Below, one piece after another: positions 47,525-56,199 of a stretch of 64,000 bases of DNA. The stretch comes from Microbacteriaceae bacterium VKM Ac-2855 (GTDB taxonomy: Bacteria > Actinomycetota > Actinomycetes > Actinomycetales > Microbacteriaceae): positions 124,001-188,000 of the forward strand of contig JABMLG010000005.1 in assembly GCA_013204985.1 (NCBI GenBank), written 5' to 3'. Under the pieces are notes generated by a model. It was not told the origin of the DNA. It saw nothing but the letters and a program-made list of their open reading frames with translations, and made no database searches. Position 1 is the stretch's first letter; every line of letters begins with the position of its first letter. The position numbers and the translations under genes are program-made.

Positions 47525-47729
47525 CTGGATGGAGCATAAGCCTAGAACCGTCGCTACGCCAGTATCCACTGTCGCTGCGACCATATTTATGTCTCGTGAA
47601 GCAGGAATGGAGATCACTACCCTCGTCGTCGCCGCTCGACGAACTGCAGAGGGGCACCCCCGCCCTCGCGGGAAGGGGGTCGCCGGAGGAGGGGGCGAGC
47701 GGATGACATGCGCGGCTTGCGCGGGCGCC

Positions 47730-48407
47730 TCAGCGCCTGCGGTACTCCAGCTCGGGGCGGCCCGGCGAGCCGTAGCGCGGGGCGCGGTCGGCCACGCCCG
47801 CATCCGCGAGGTGCTCGAGGTAGCGCCGGGCGGTGACGCGCGAGATCTCGAGCGCCGCGGCCACCTCGGCGGCGGAGACGCCCGAGGAGCCGAGCAGGGT
47901 CGTGACCGATTGGAGTGTCTCGGCAGAGAGACCCTTCGCCAGCCCCGGCGCGTTCGAGGTGCGCAGAGCGGCGAAGGCGCCGTCGACCTCGTGCTGGCTG
48001 GCCACCGTGTCGCCGCCGATCCGGCGCCGGAAGTCGCGGTAGCTGCCGAGCTTGGCCGCGAAAGCGCTGAACACGAACGGCTTGATCAGGTACTGCACAA
48101 TGCCGGCCGACACCGCGGCGCGCACCATCGCGGCATCGCGCACGGCCGTGATCGCGATCACATCGACGTCGAGTCCGGCCGCCCGGATCGCTCGGCACAG
48201 CTCGAGCCCCGCCATGTCGGGCAGGTTCATGTCGAGCAGCACGAGGTCGACGTCTCCGCCGCGCAACGCCCGGATCGCCTCGCGACCGGTGCCGGCCACG
48301 CCGGCCAGTCCGAAGCCGTCGACCCGGCGCACGTAGTCGGCGTGCGCCTGCGCGGTGAGCGGCTCGTCCTCGACGACGAGCACCCGGATCACACCGGCGT
48401 CCTCCAT
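47730..48407 (-). CDS. CitB/DcuR-type response regulator
   Basis: A 225-residue regulator. The receiver domain has VVEDEPL, phospho-acceptor Asp in LLDMNLPDMAG and Lys in LIKPFVFSA. The C-terminal part (VSAAEVAAALEISRVTARRY) is the helix-turn-helix of the CitB/DcuR/MalR subfamily. The ATG overlaps the kinase stop by one base. With the kinase it should sense C4-dicarboxylates or citrate and activate the divergent dctA-like gene. Confidence 0.9.
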   Translation of the reverse strand: MEDAGVIRVLVVEDEPLTAQAHADYVRRVDGFGLAGVAGTGREAIRALRGGDVDLVLLDMNLPDMAGLELCRAIRAAGLDVDVIAITAVRDAAMVRAAVSAGIVQYLIKPFVFSAFAAKLGSYRDFRRRIGGDTVASQHEVDGAFAALRTSNAPGLAKGLSAETLQSVTTLLGSSGVSAAEVAAALEISRVTARRYLEHLADAGVADRAPRYGSPGRPELEYRRR

Positions 48408-49999
48408 CACGAGCGCGCCCCGGCGGCAGCGGTCGCCGGCACGGGAAGCTGCACCGTGAACACGGCGCCGATGTGCCGCGACACCTCGATCGTGCCGCCC
48501 ATCCGCCGCACCGACTGCGCGACGAGAGCGAGCCCGATGCCGCGACCGTACGCGTCCGCATCCTTCGTCGACCACCCGCGCGTGAACGCGTTCTGCACGT
48601 CGGCGACGCCCGGGCCGCTGTCGGAGACCTGGATCACCAGCTCGCCCGCATCCGACAGCCCGAGATACACCTCCACCCACGGCTCGTCCGAGAGGCCCGC
48701 GGCGTCGAACGCGTTGTCGATCAGGTTGCCCAGGATCGTGACGAGCTCGCTCGGATCCAGACCCTGCGTGCCGGGTGCGAGGTGGGTCTCGAGGTGCAAT
48801 TCGATGCCGCGCTCGCGCGCCTGCGCCGCCTTGCCCAGCATCAGCGCCGCGATCACCGGCTCGTGCACCGAGCCGAGCACGCGGTCGGCGAGGCGCTGCG
48901 AGAGATTCAGCTCGCCGGCCGCGAACTCGAGCGCCTCATCCGCCCGCCCGAGCTCGATGAGCGAGGCGATCGTGTGCAGCCGGTTCGAGAACTCGTGCGT
49001 CTGCGAGCGCAGCGCATCCGACATCGTCCGCATCGACTCCAGCTCGCCGCTCACCCGCTGCAACTCGGTGCGGTCGCGCAGCGTGGTGACGGTGCCGAGG
49101 GTGCGCCCGCCCGCGGCTGCGGGGCGCTCGTTGACCACCAGGATGCGGTCGGCGGTGATCACGAGACGGTCGGCGACCGGGTCGTCGGCGAGGAGCACCG
49201 CGCGCAGAGCCTCGGGCACGTCGAGATCGGCGACGGCGATCGGGATGCGCGCGCCCTCGAGGCCGAGCAGTTCGAGGGCGTGGTCGTTCGCGAGCACCAG
49301 GCGCTGCTTGTCGTCGACCAGCAGCAGCCCCTCGCGCACCGAATGCAGCACCGACTCGTAGTAGGCGAACACCTGGCTCATCTGCTCGGGCCCGCGCCCG
49401 CCGGTGACCCGACGCAAGTAGCGCGCGAGCAGCCACGAGGCGAGCCCGCCGAGTGCGACCGTGCCCAACGCCGCCCAGACGACGAACTGGATCCGCGAAC
49501 CGAAACTCGCATCCACCGCGGTGAGGGTGACGCCCGCCGAGACGAGGGCGACGATCGTGCCGTCTGCACTGCGGATGGGGGCGACCGCGCGCACCGACGG
49601 GCCGAGCGTGCCGGCGTACGTCTCGGTGAAGGTCTCGCCCCGCAGAGCCGGCGCGATGGTGCCGATGAACGCCTTGCCGATCTCGCTGCGGTCACGGTGC
49701 GTGTAGCGCGTGCGGTCGGGGTTCATGATCGTGAGGAACCCCACGCCCGTGTCGGCCATCACCGCCTCGGCGTACGGCTGCAGCAACGCCGACGGGTCCT
49801 CGCTCTGCACCTGCTCGATCACGAACGGGTTGTCGGCGACGGTCCGGGCGACGAGCAGCCCGCGCTGCGACGCCTCCTCGGTGGCGCGGCCGCGTGCATC
49901 CGCTGTCAGCACCGCTGCGGCCACCCCGGCGGCAAGCAGGATGCAGACCAACTGCACCGCGAACAATCGCGCGGCGATGCTCGTGCCTGTTCGGCGCAT
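48407..49999 (-). CDS. CitA/DcuS-type sensor histidine kinase
   Basis: A 530-residue kinase. Two membrane segments (about 13-33 and 176-196) flank an extracellular Cache/PASC-type ligand domain with RYTHRDRSEIGKAF, the citrate/dicarboxylate-binding element of CitA and DcuS. A cytosolic PAS domain (about 220-300), the phospho-acceptor His in SQTHEFSNRLHTIASL and an ATPase domain with NLIDNAFDAA follow. ATG 49999 has GAGGAGG upstream. It is divergent from a DctA-type symporter, the standard arrangement for dicarboxylate-induced uptake. Confidence 0.92.
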   Translation of the reverse strand: MRRTGTSIAARLFAVQLVCILLAAGVAAAVLTADARGRATEEASQRGLLVARTVADNPFVIEQVQSEDPSALLQPYAEAVMADTGVGFLTIMNPDRTRYTHRDRSEIGKAFIGTIAPALRGETFTETYAGTLGPSVRAVAPIRSADGTIVALVSAGVTLTAVDASFGSRIQFVVWAALGTVALGGLASWLLARYLRRVTGGRGPEQMSQVFAYYESVLHSVREGLLLVDDKQRLVLANDHALELLGLEGARIPIAVADLDVPEALRAVLLADDPVADRLVITADRILVVNERPAAAGGRTLGTVTTLRDRTELQRVSGELESMRTMSDALRSQTHEFSNRLHTIASLIELGRADEALEFAAGELNLSQRLADRVLGSVHEPVIAALMLGKAAQARERGIELHLETHLAPGTQGLDPSELVTILGNLIDNAFDAAGLSDEPWVEVYLGLSDAGELVIQVSDSGPGVADVQNAFTRGWSTKDADAYGRGIGLALVAQSVRRMGGTIEVSRHIGAVFTVQLPVPATAAAGARS

Positions 50000-50120
50000 G
50001 CGACCTCCTCGTCCCTCACGATTGTCGCCTGTGCCCGGCGGCTCCGCGCCGTTCTCGCGCGACCAGTATGAACACAACCCCGCCTCATCGCCCGCGTCGC
50101 CGCACCATCGAACCCTCAGC

Positions 50121-50161
50121 GAAAAGTTGCAGCAGTCGGCGCTCCCCTCCTGCAACTTCTC
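50121..50161. promoter_or_regulatory. Inverted repeat between the kinase and dctA
   Basis: GAAAAGTTGCAG (50121-50132) and CTGCAACTTCTC (50150-50161) form 12-bp arms with one mismatch and a 17-bp spacer, so the two halves are about three helical turns apart centre to centre. It lies 55 bp upstream of the dctA start and is the best candidate binding site for the CitB-like regulator. Confidence 0.7.
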
Positions 50162-50216
50162 GGAACAGACGTTCGCACGCAACCGCTCCACTCGACGAAG
50201 AGACAGGACACCGATC

Positions 50217-51599
50217 ATGACCGCTACCGCCCCCCGCGTCCGGCGCTCGCTGGACAAGAACCACTACCTCTACCTGGCTGTGATCGTGGCGGTACTGGCC
50301 GGTATCACCGTCGGCCTCACCGCCCCCGAGTTCGGCAAGAGCCTCGCCCCGATCGGCACGGCGTTCGTCGGCCTGATCCGGATGATGATCGCCCCGATCA
50401 TCTTCTGCACGATCGTGATCGGCGTCGGCTCGATCGCCAAGGCGGCCACGGTCGGCAAGGTCGGCGGACTCGCACTGGGCTACTTCATCGTGATGTCGAC
50501 CTTCGCGCTCGGCATCGGCCTCGTCGTCGGCAACATCCTGCATCCGGGTGCCGGCCTCGACATCTCGGGCGCCACGTACGACACTTCCAACCTGAAGGCG
50601 GAGTCGACGCAGGAGTTCCTGCTCGGCATCATCCCGACGACGCTGTTCTCGGCGTTGACCGGCGAGAGCGTGCTGCAGACCCTGTTCGTCGCGCTGCTGG
50701 TCGGCTTCGCCCTGCAGAAGATGGGCGCGAAGGGCGCGCCGATCCTCGGTGCGATCAAGTCGCTGCAGGCGCTGATCTTCCGCATCCTGTCGATGGTGCT
50801 CTGGGCCGCTCCCGTCGGAGCTTTCGGGGCGATCGCCGGCGTGGTCGGATCCACGGGCTGGGGCGCGGTCGTCGCTCTCGCCACGCTGATGATCGGCTTC
50901 TACGTGACCTGCGCGATCTTCGTGATCGTGATCCTCGGCACGCTGTTGCGCCTGGTCACCGGCGTCAACATCTTCTCGCTGATGAAGTACCTGGCCCGCG
51001 AATACCTGCTCATCGTCGGCACCTCCTCCTCCGAGGCCGCCCTGCCCCGCCTGATCGCGAAGATGGAGCACCTCGGCGTCTCGAAGCCCGTCGTCGGCAT
51101 CACCGTGCCCACCGGCTACTCGTTCAACCTCGACGGCACCGCGATCTACCTCACGATGGCCTCGCTCTTCATCGCCTCGGCGATGGGCACGCCGATGTCG
51201 ATCGGCGAGCAGATCGGGCTGCTGCTGTTCATGATGATCGCGTCGAAGGGCGCGGCCGGTGTCACGGGGGCCGGGCTCGCCACGCTCGCGGGTGGTCTGC
51301 AGTCGTTCCGTCCCGACCTGGTCGACGGTGTCGGCGTCATCGTGGGTATCGACCGCTTCATGTCGGAGGCCCGCGCGGTGACCAACTTCACCGGCAACGC
51401 GGTCGCCACGCTGCTCGTCGGCACCTGGACCCGCCAGGTCGACACGGTGCAGGTGCGCGAGGTGCTCGCCGGCCGCGCGCCCTTCGACGAGAAGAGCATG
51501 GTCGACGACCACTCGGCGGGGATCACCGAGGGCGTGGCGACGATCCAGGGCTCCGCCGAGGCCGACGCCATCCGCGCAGAGGCATCCACCCGGCGCTGA
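50217..51599 (+). CDS. dctA: Dicarboxylate/cation symporter (DctA type)
   Basis: A 460-residue DAACS-family symporter. It carries the serine-rich re-entrant loop GTSSSEAALPRLIAKME, the PTGYSFNLDGTAIYLTMA motif and the C-terminal DRFMSEARAVTNFTGNAVAT substrate-binding helix, all intact. DctA imports succinate, fumarate and malate with protons or sodium. ATG 50217 follows GAAGAGACAGGACA. The divergent CitAB-like system and the inverted repeat at 50121-50161 suggest induction by the transported acids. A clear terminator follows. Confidence 0.93.
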   Translation: MTATAPRVRRSLDKNHYLYLAVIVAVLAGITVGLTAPEFGKSLAPIGTAFVGLIRMMIAPIIFCTIVIGVGSIAKAATVGKVGGLALGYFIVMSTFALGIGLVVGNILHPGAGLDISGATYDTSNLKAESTQEFLLGIIPTTLFSALTGESVLQTLFVALLVGFALQKMGAKGAPILGAIKSLQALIFRILSMVLWAAPVGAFGAIAGVVGSTGWGAVVALATLMIGFYVTCAIFVIVILGTLLRLVTGVNIFSLMKYLAREYLLIVGTSSSEAALPRLIAKMEHLGVSKPVVGITVPTGYSFNLDGTAIYLTMASLFIASAMGTPMSIGEQIGLLLFMMIASKGAAGVTGAGLATLAGGLQSFRPDLVDGVGVIVGIDRFMSEARAVTNFTGNAVATLLVGTWTRQVDTVQVREVLAGRAPFDEKSMVDDHSAGITEGVATIQGSAEADAIRAEASTRR

Positions 51600-51635
51600 C
51601 GACGACGTGCGCTGAAGCACACGAACGCACATCTC

Positions 51636-51663
51636 GGGAGCCCCTCTTCGCGGAGGGGCTCCC
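51636..51663 (+). terminator. Terminator of dctA
   Basis: GGGAGCCCCTC (51636-51646) and its complement (51653-51663) form an 11-bp perfect stem with a 6-nt loop, 37 bp after the dctA stop codon. GCGCGTTTGC follows, so the T-tail is short. Confidence 0.8.
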
Positions 51664-51738
51664 GCGCGTTTGCACGGCGCATCCACGGCCCGCGGCGGCT
51701 ACCCTGAACTGAGTGATTTCTCAGGCGAAGGGATGCGG

Positions 51739-52122
51739 ATGTCGGCACTGACGGGTCGCGCGCCCGTTTCCGCACCCCAGAGCGTCGCCGGTCTGCTCAT
51801 CGCGATGGTTCTCACCACGCTGTTCACCCTCAGCATCGGCGTCGCGACCGCGGCCGGCGCCCATCATCTGCCCTGGCTGCTGGCGATCCCGTTCCTGCTC
51901 GCGGTGCTGGCCCTGCCGCTCGCCTTCGCGCCCGGCCCCGGCCGGTGGGGGCGCCGCACGACGCGGAGCGAGCTGGTGCTCTGCTTCGGGCTCGAGGCCG
52001 CCGCCGTGCTCGCCATGCTGGCGACCGCGGCGAGCGGGCTCGCTGCGCCGGCCCTCCTGTTCGGTGCGGCCCAAATGCTCGCCGTCGTCATCTTCACGGC
52101 TCGCGTGCACACCGGTCGCTGA
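51739..52122 (+). CDS. Small four-helix membrane protein
   Basis: A 127-residue protein with four hydrophobic segments (for example VAGLLIAMVLTTLFTLSIGV and LLAIPFLLAVLALPLAF) and short polar loops. I recognise no family. ATG 51739 is preferred because GAAGGG lies 7 nt upstream; ATG 51733 is too close to it. It is convergent with the Wzz-like gene, only 10 bp apart. No function can be proposed. Confidence 0.65.
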   Translation: MSALTGRAPVSAPQSVAGLLIAMVLTTLFTLSIGVATAAGAHHLPWLLAIPFLLAVLALPLAFAPGPGRWGRRTTRSELVLCFGLEAAAVLAMLATAASGLAAPALLFGAAQMLAVVIFTARVHTGR

Positions 52123-52132
52123 GGTCCGGAGC

Positions 52133-52927
52133 TCAGCCTTCGGCCGCTCGCCGCCGCCGCAGGCCCACGCCGTGGATCGCGTAGATCGCCGCCAGCGCGA
52201 GCGCGAGCACACCAAGACCCACGGCGGCCATCGGCAGCACGGTGTTCCCGGCGCTGCCGGCGACCGCGCCGCCCTCATCCGTCACCGTGAGCGTGACCCG
52301 GACATCGGCGGGAATCGCCTCCGCATCCTGCTCCGCGGTGACGTGCGCGAGAAAAGCGGAGGCCGCGGCGCGCGAGAGCAGCACGGCGCGATCCGGATCG
52401 GTCGAGCTGCCGAGCACCGAGAGCAGCGGCAGGGTGAAGCGCCCCGAGTTCTTCTCGTCGCCGGAGGGTTGGGTGGTGCGACGAACCGCGCCGACCGCTT
52501 CGTCGGCACCGAGTGGGCCCTCGACGCTCGTGACCGCCGTGCGGATCTCGGCGCCGCTGACCAGATAGGCGTACACGGCGGCGACGTTCGAGAGATCCTG
52601 CGCCTGCGCCGACGTCACTCCCGACTCACGCTCCGCGGGGTCGGCGCCCGCGCGATAGGGGCTGCGCTCGCCGCCGCCCAGCAGCAGCGTGGTCGCCGCG
52701 CGGTACTCGACGGGAGCCGTCGAGACGATCGCGCCGTCGCGCAGCGTGAAACCGGAGCCGAGTGCGGCGACCACGGCGAGCACCACCGCGGCGGCGAGCA
52801 GGGTGGGATGCAGGATCAGGACGCGCAGCCACGGCGGGATCTCGGTGGGGTCGGGGCGTGCGGCGGTGGTACGTGTGGCGTCGGTGCGTTCGGTGGTGGT
52901 GCGTGCGTTATCGGTACGTTCGGTCAC
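52133..52927 (-). CDS. Wzz/chain-length-determinant-like membrane protein
   Basis: A 264-residue protein with two membrane segments (about 36-56 and 236-258) and a large extracellular part between them, the topology of Wzz and capsular-polysaccharide co-polymerases. The N-terminal tail repeats TERTD and RTT units. GTG 52927 lies 4 bp after the kinase stop, so it is the last gene of a response regulator/kinase/membrane protein operon. Sequence resemblance to Wzz is weak and rests mainly on topology. A signalling partner of the kinase is an alternative. Confidence 0.6.
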   Translation of the reverse strand: MTERTDNARTTTERTDATRTTAARPDPTEIPPWLRVLILHPTLLAAAVVLAVVAALGSGFTLRDGAIVSTAPVEYRAATTLLLGGGERSPYRAGADPAERESGVTSAQAQDLSNVAAVYAYLVSGAEIRTAVTSVEGPLGADEAVGAVRRTTQPSGDEKNSGRFTLPLLSVLGSSTDPDRAVLLSRAAASAFLAHVTAEQDAEAIPADVRVTLTVTDEGGAVAGSAGNTVLPMAAVGLGVLALALAAIYAIHGVGLRRRRAAEG

Positions 52928-52931
52928 CGGC

Positions 52932-54287
52932 TCATCGTGACGAGCGGATGCTTTCGCCAGCCTGAACAGGGTCGGCGGGCGCGGGGATGCGGATCTCGAG
53001 CCGAGCACCGCCGAGCGGCGACGACTCGAGCAGTGCCGTGCCTCCGCAGGCTCGAGCCGCCTCCGCGACGATCGCCAACCCGAGTCCCGAGCCGCCGGTG
53101 TCGCGCGCGCGGGCGTCGTCGCCGCGCTCGAAGCGGAGGAACATCCGCTCGCGATCCGCTTCGGGCACTCCCGGCCCGTCGTCGTCGATGCGGATGCGCG
53201 CCCCCGTCGCGTCCTGCTGCACCGAGAACGCGACTCTGCTCCGGGCGTGCCGGCGCGCGTTGTCGGCCGCGTTGCGGACGGCGCCGCGCAGCAGCAGTTC
53301 GTCGCCGCGCACCTGGGCCGGCCCGATCCCCGAGCTCTGCACGGCCACTCCCAGCGCGCGCAGACGCTCGGCCTCGTCGAGCACGATGTCGTCGAGGTCG
53401 ACCTCCGGACGCTCGGCCGGAGTGCCCTCATCCACCCGCGCGAGCAGCAGCAGCGTCGCGACGAGTGCCTCCATCCGCGCGGCCTCCTCGTCGACGACGG
53501 CGGCGAGATCGGCCAGCGGCATCGCATCCGGATGCCGCAGCGCCACCTGAGCGTGTTGGCGGATCGCCGCGACCGGCGAGCGCAGTTCGTGCGAGGCGTT
53601 CGAGACGAATGCCCGCTGGGCGCGTTGCGAGCGCTGCAGTCGCTCGAGCATCCCGTTCATCGTGCGCGCGAGCCGCGCTATCTCGTCGCGCCCGCCCGGC
53701 TGCTGCACGCGCCCGCCGAGATCCTGCACCTCGATCGATTCGACGTCGGTGCGGATGCGTTCCACCGGTCGCAGCGAGCGGCCCACCACGAACCAGACCA
53801 GCGCGCCGACGACGGCGGTGATGATCGGCACCGCGACAGCGAGGAGGCCCGTCGCCGACCGGGCCGCGTCATCGGCGCCGGCGAGCGTGCGGGCCACGAC
53901 CACGGTCTCGGCGGGATCGCCGCCCAATTGCAGAGCGGCGGATCGGACCACGAAGCGGCTGTCGCCGATGCTGGTGATCGTCGGTTCGGCGCTGACCGGC
54001 AGCGGCACCGTGTAGATGAAGTCGTCGTCTGCGACGGCCACCACCGCTCCGGCGCGTTGCAGCTGGATCACGACCTCGTCGGCGTTGAACGGGGGTAGCG
54101 ATCCGATGTTCTCGGTGTCCGCGGCGATCTGGTCGGCCTGCTGAGCCGCGGTGAACGCCTCCGCGTCGACGAGCGAGCGCTGCAGCAGGGCGACGAACAG
54201 CACCGCGCCGAACAGCAGACCCGTCGCGAGAGCTGCGGAGACGAGCACCGTCATCCGCACTCGGAGCGACCAGGGGCGCCTACGCAT
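52932..54287 (-). CDS. EnvZ/BaeS-type sensor histidine kinase
   Basis: A 451-residue classical kinase. Two membrane segments (about 13-35 and 144-164) flank a small outside sensor domain. HAMP follows (GRSLRPVERIRTDVESI). The phospho-acceptor His lies in SNASHELRSPVAAIRQH, and the ATPase domain has NAADNARRHA, DDDGPGVP and GGSGLGLAIV. The ATG overlaps the response regulator gene by 8 bp. The signal is unknown; the attached Wzz-like gene suggests the envelope. Confidence 0.9.
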   Translation of the reverse strand: MRRRPWSLRVRMTVLVSAALATGLLFGAVLFVALLQRSLVDAEAFTAAQQADQIAADTENIGSLPPFNADEVVIQLQRAGAVVAVADDDFIYTVPLPVSAEPTITSIGDSRFVVRSAALQLGGDPAETVVVARTLAGADDAARSATGLLAVAVPIITAVVGALVWFVVGRSLRPVERIRTDVESIEVQDLGGRVQQPGGRDEIARLARTMNGMLERLQRSQRAQRAFVSNASHELRSPVAAIRQHAQVALRHPDAMPLADLAAVVDEEAARMEALVATLLLLARVDEGTPAERPEVDLDDIVLDEAERLRALGVAVQSSGIGPAQVRGDELLLRGAVRNAADNARRHARSRVAFSVQQDATGARIRIDDDGPGVPEADRERMFLRFERGDDARARDTGGSGLGLAIVAEAARACGGTALLESSPLGGARLEIRIPAPADPVQAGESIRSSR

Positions 54288-54954
54288 CCGCGCTCAACCG
54301 GTAGCCGGCGCCGCGCAACGTGGCGATGGAGGCGGTGCCGAACGGTCGATCGAGCTTGGCGCGCAGCCGCGCCACGTACACCTCGACGATGTTGCCGTCA
54401 CCGTCGAAGTTCTCGTCCCAGACGCCCTCGAGGATGTCGCGTTTGGACACCACGCGGTCGCGGTGCCGGGCGAGGTAGTCGACGACCGCGAACTCCCGTG
54501 ACGTCAGGCGGATCGGGACCGTTCCCCGGTGCACCTCGCGCCGCGACGGGTCGATCAGCAGGTCGCCGATCCGGTGCGCGACCGGCCGTTCCGGGCGTCC
54601 GCGGCGCACCAGGGCGCGGATGCGGGCGACCAACACCGGATACTCCAGCGGCTTCACCACGTAGTCGTCGGCGCCCGCATCCAGCCCCTCGATCTGGTCG
54701 AGGTCGCCGTCCTTCGCCGTCAGCATCAGCACGGGCGTCCAGTTCTCCTCCTCGCGAAGACGCGTGCAGAGGGCGTAACCGCTCAGGCCGGGCATCATCA
54801 CGTCGAGCACGATCGCGTCGTAGGAGACCTCGCGTGCCCGCCACAGCCCGTCGACCCCGTTGTGCGCCAGATCAACCGAGAAACCTTCCGCCTCGAGCCC
54901 GATCCGGATGCCGTCGGCGAAGCGCTCCTCATCGTCGATCACGAGAATCCGCAT
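54280..54954 (-). CDS. OmpR-type response regulator
   Basis: A 224-residue regulator with receiver domain (IDDEERF, phospho-acceptor Asp in VLDVMMPGLSGYAL, Lys in YVVKPLEYPVL) and an OmpR winged helix (LTSREFAVVDYLARHRDRVV, then EVYVARLRAKLD). It heads a three-gene operon with the kinase and the Wzz-like gene. The ATG is 6 nt downstream of GATGAT on the minus strand (54961-54966), again a leaderless layout. Targets are not visible apart from its own operon. Confidence 0.92.
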   Translation of the reverse strand: MRILVIDDEERFADGIRIGLEAEGFSVDLAHNGVDGLWRAREVSYDAIVLDVMMPGLSGYALCTRLREEENWTPVLMLTAKDGDLDQIEGLDAGADDYVVKPLEYPVLVARIRALVRRGRPERPVAHRIGDLLIDPSRREVHRGTVPIRLTSREFAVVDYLARHRDRVVSKRDILEGVWDENFDGDGNIVEVYVARLRAKLDRPFGTASIATLRGAGYRLSADA

Positions 54955-55013
54955 CCGCCGATCATCCCGTGCGCGCCTTGCGCGGGCCTGAACACGGCGG
55001 GTGTCGGTGGGAG

Positions 55014-55598
55014 TCAGTGAGAGTCGAAGTGCGGTTCCGGCGGCGCGACCGGCTTCGGTGGAACTCCGTCGGCGAAGATCGCGCGAAGGATTCGCTCGGT
55101 GCGATCAGGGACGACTTCGCCCGGATACATCGCGTCGTACAGATCATCCGCTTCTTCCATCGAGGCCACCGCACAGAGGGCGAGCAGCTGACGGATGTCC
55201 TCGACGTCGCGGCCTGGGCGACCGGCCTGCATTTTCATCGCTAGAAGCGCGCGCGAGGAGGCGACTTCGATCACGATGCCGGCCTCGCTATAGAGCGTCT
55301 GCCATCCGGGGCCTTCTCCCCAGGCCGGGATGAATTGCACGGCCGAGTCGTTCAACCAATCGTCTCCCCAGCCCTCCTCCTGTGCGACGCGCGTCGCGGC
55401 AGCCGAGATCTCGGCCGCCGGTTCAAGGCCGGCGTCGATGTCGACGGTTGTGCGTCTCTCGAAGTATTTCAACGCGAGGGCGGCACCGCCGACGATGCGG
55501 ATGCCCGCGCTCACCTCGCGCTCCTTCAGCAGCGCGACCAGCTTGGTCAGCGCCCGAAGGAGATCGTCGCGATCGAGAAGGATCGTGTTTCCGCTCAT
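55014..55598 (-). CDS. AbiEii/DUF6036-like nucleotidyltransferase, toxin candidate
   Basis: A 194-residue protein with the nucleotidyltransferase-fold start of AbiEii-like toxins: IRIVGGAALALKYFERRTTV followed by DIDAGL, in which the GG and the acidic D-x-D pair are the catalytic elements. Toxins of this group inactivate tRNA or proteins by adding nucleotides. It overlaps the upstream XRE gene by 4 bp, the usual antitoxin-toxin order. Toxicity itself is inferred. It could also be a non-toxic sugar- or tRNA-nucleotidyltransferase relative. Confidence 0.75.
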   Translation of the reverse strand: MSGNTILLDRDDLLRALTKLVALLKEREVSAGIRIVGGAALALKYFERRTTVDIDAGLEPAAEISAAATRVAQEEGWGDDWLNDSAVQFIPAWGEGPGWQTLYSEAGIVIEVASSRALLAMKMQAGRPGRDVEDIRQLLALCAVASMEEADDLYDAMYPGEVVPDRTERILRAIFADGVPPKPVAPPEPHFDSH

Positions 55599-56170
55599 AT
55601 GCTCCGCAGGGTCGATGATTCGATGAGGATGTTGCGGCGACGGAGTTCGAATGGAACGTGGTCCGGGTCCGCCGCGATTCGCAGGCTGCCGTCGGGCGGC
55701 TGCCATGGTTCGCTCAGGAGGCGGCTCTGGGCGTCAATCCATGCTGCGCGAGGTAGACCCGATTCGTCTAGTCGCCAAGCGGCGATTGCGGCAATCGCGG
55801 CGTCCCAACGACGATCACCTGTCGTTCCTGGTTCTGCCAGGGTGAGCCCGACGCGGAGGGCCCCGTCGACGGCGGCGAGATTGTCCGCCTCCTGAACGAG
55901 GAGACGGAACGCGAGTGATTCGTCGAGGTCGCGAACGGCAGTGCGGATCGCGTCCGCGATGGAGGCGACGTCGGGGAGGACCGTCGGAATCGCGATCAGC
56001 GTGTGTCGGGCGCTCTGCAGCACCTTCGCGAGGGTGGCGGCCGTCGGGCTGCGCCGCCCGTGCTCGAACAGAGACAACGTCGAGCCGGCCACCCCCGAGA
56101 GCTGGGCCAGATCGGTCTGACTGAGCCCGCGTGCAAGCCGTGCGGCTCGGATGAGCGCTGCTGCTGTCAT
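55595..56170 (-). CDS. XRE-family protein, antitoxin candidate
   Basis: A 191-residue protein. The N-terminal XRE helix-turn-helix reads RAARLARGLSQTDLAQLSGV, then GSTLSLFEHGRRSP. The C-terminal 110 residues are helical and unlike common XRE regulators; they may bind the partner protein. ATG 56170 is 9 bp from an AT-rich palindrome that is the likely autoregulatory site. The 4-bp overlap with the nucleotidyltransferase gene marks the two as one unit. Confidence 0.8.
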   Translation of the reverse strand: MTAAALIRAARLARGLSQTDLAQLSGVAGSTLSLFEHGRRSPTAATLAKVLQSARHTLIAIPTVLPDVASIADAIRTAVRDLDESLAFRLLVQEADNLAAVDGALRVGLTLAEPGTTGDRRWDAAIAAIAAWRLDESGLPRAAWIDAQSRLLSEPWQPPDGSLRIAADPDHVPFELRRRNILIESSTLRSI

Positions 56171-56179
56171 ATCGTCCCC

Positions 56180-56199
56180 CTTTTACTTATCAGTAAAAG
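56180..56199. promoter_or_regulatory. Operator candidate of the XRE/nucleotidyltransferase pair
   Basis: CTTTTACT (56180-56187) and AGTAAAAG (56192-56199) form perfect 8-bp arms around TATC, 9 bp upstream of the XRE start. It is very AT-rich against the surrounding DNA, so it probably also contains the -10 element. Confidence 0.8.

Noticed and set aside
48473-50071. Long open frame opposite the CitA-like kinase
   Set aside because: It is the mirror of a clear kinase gene in GC-rich DNA, rich in Arg, His and Asp, with no recognisable domain. Similar antisense frames throughout the window were dropped for the same reason.
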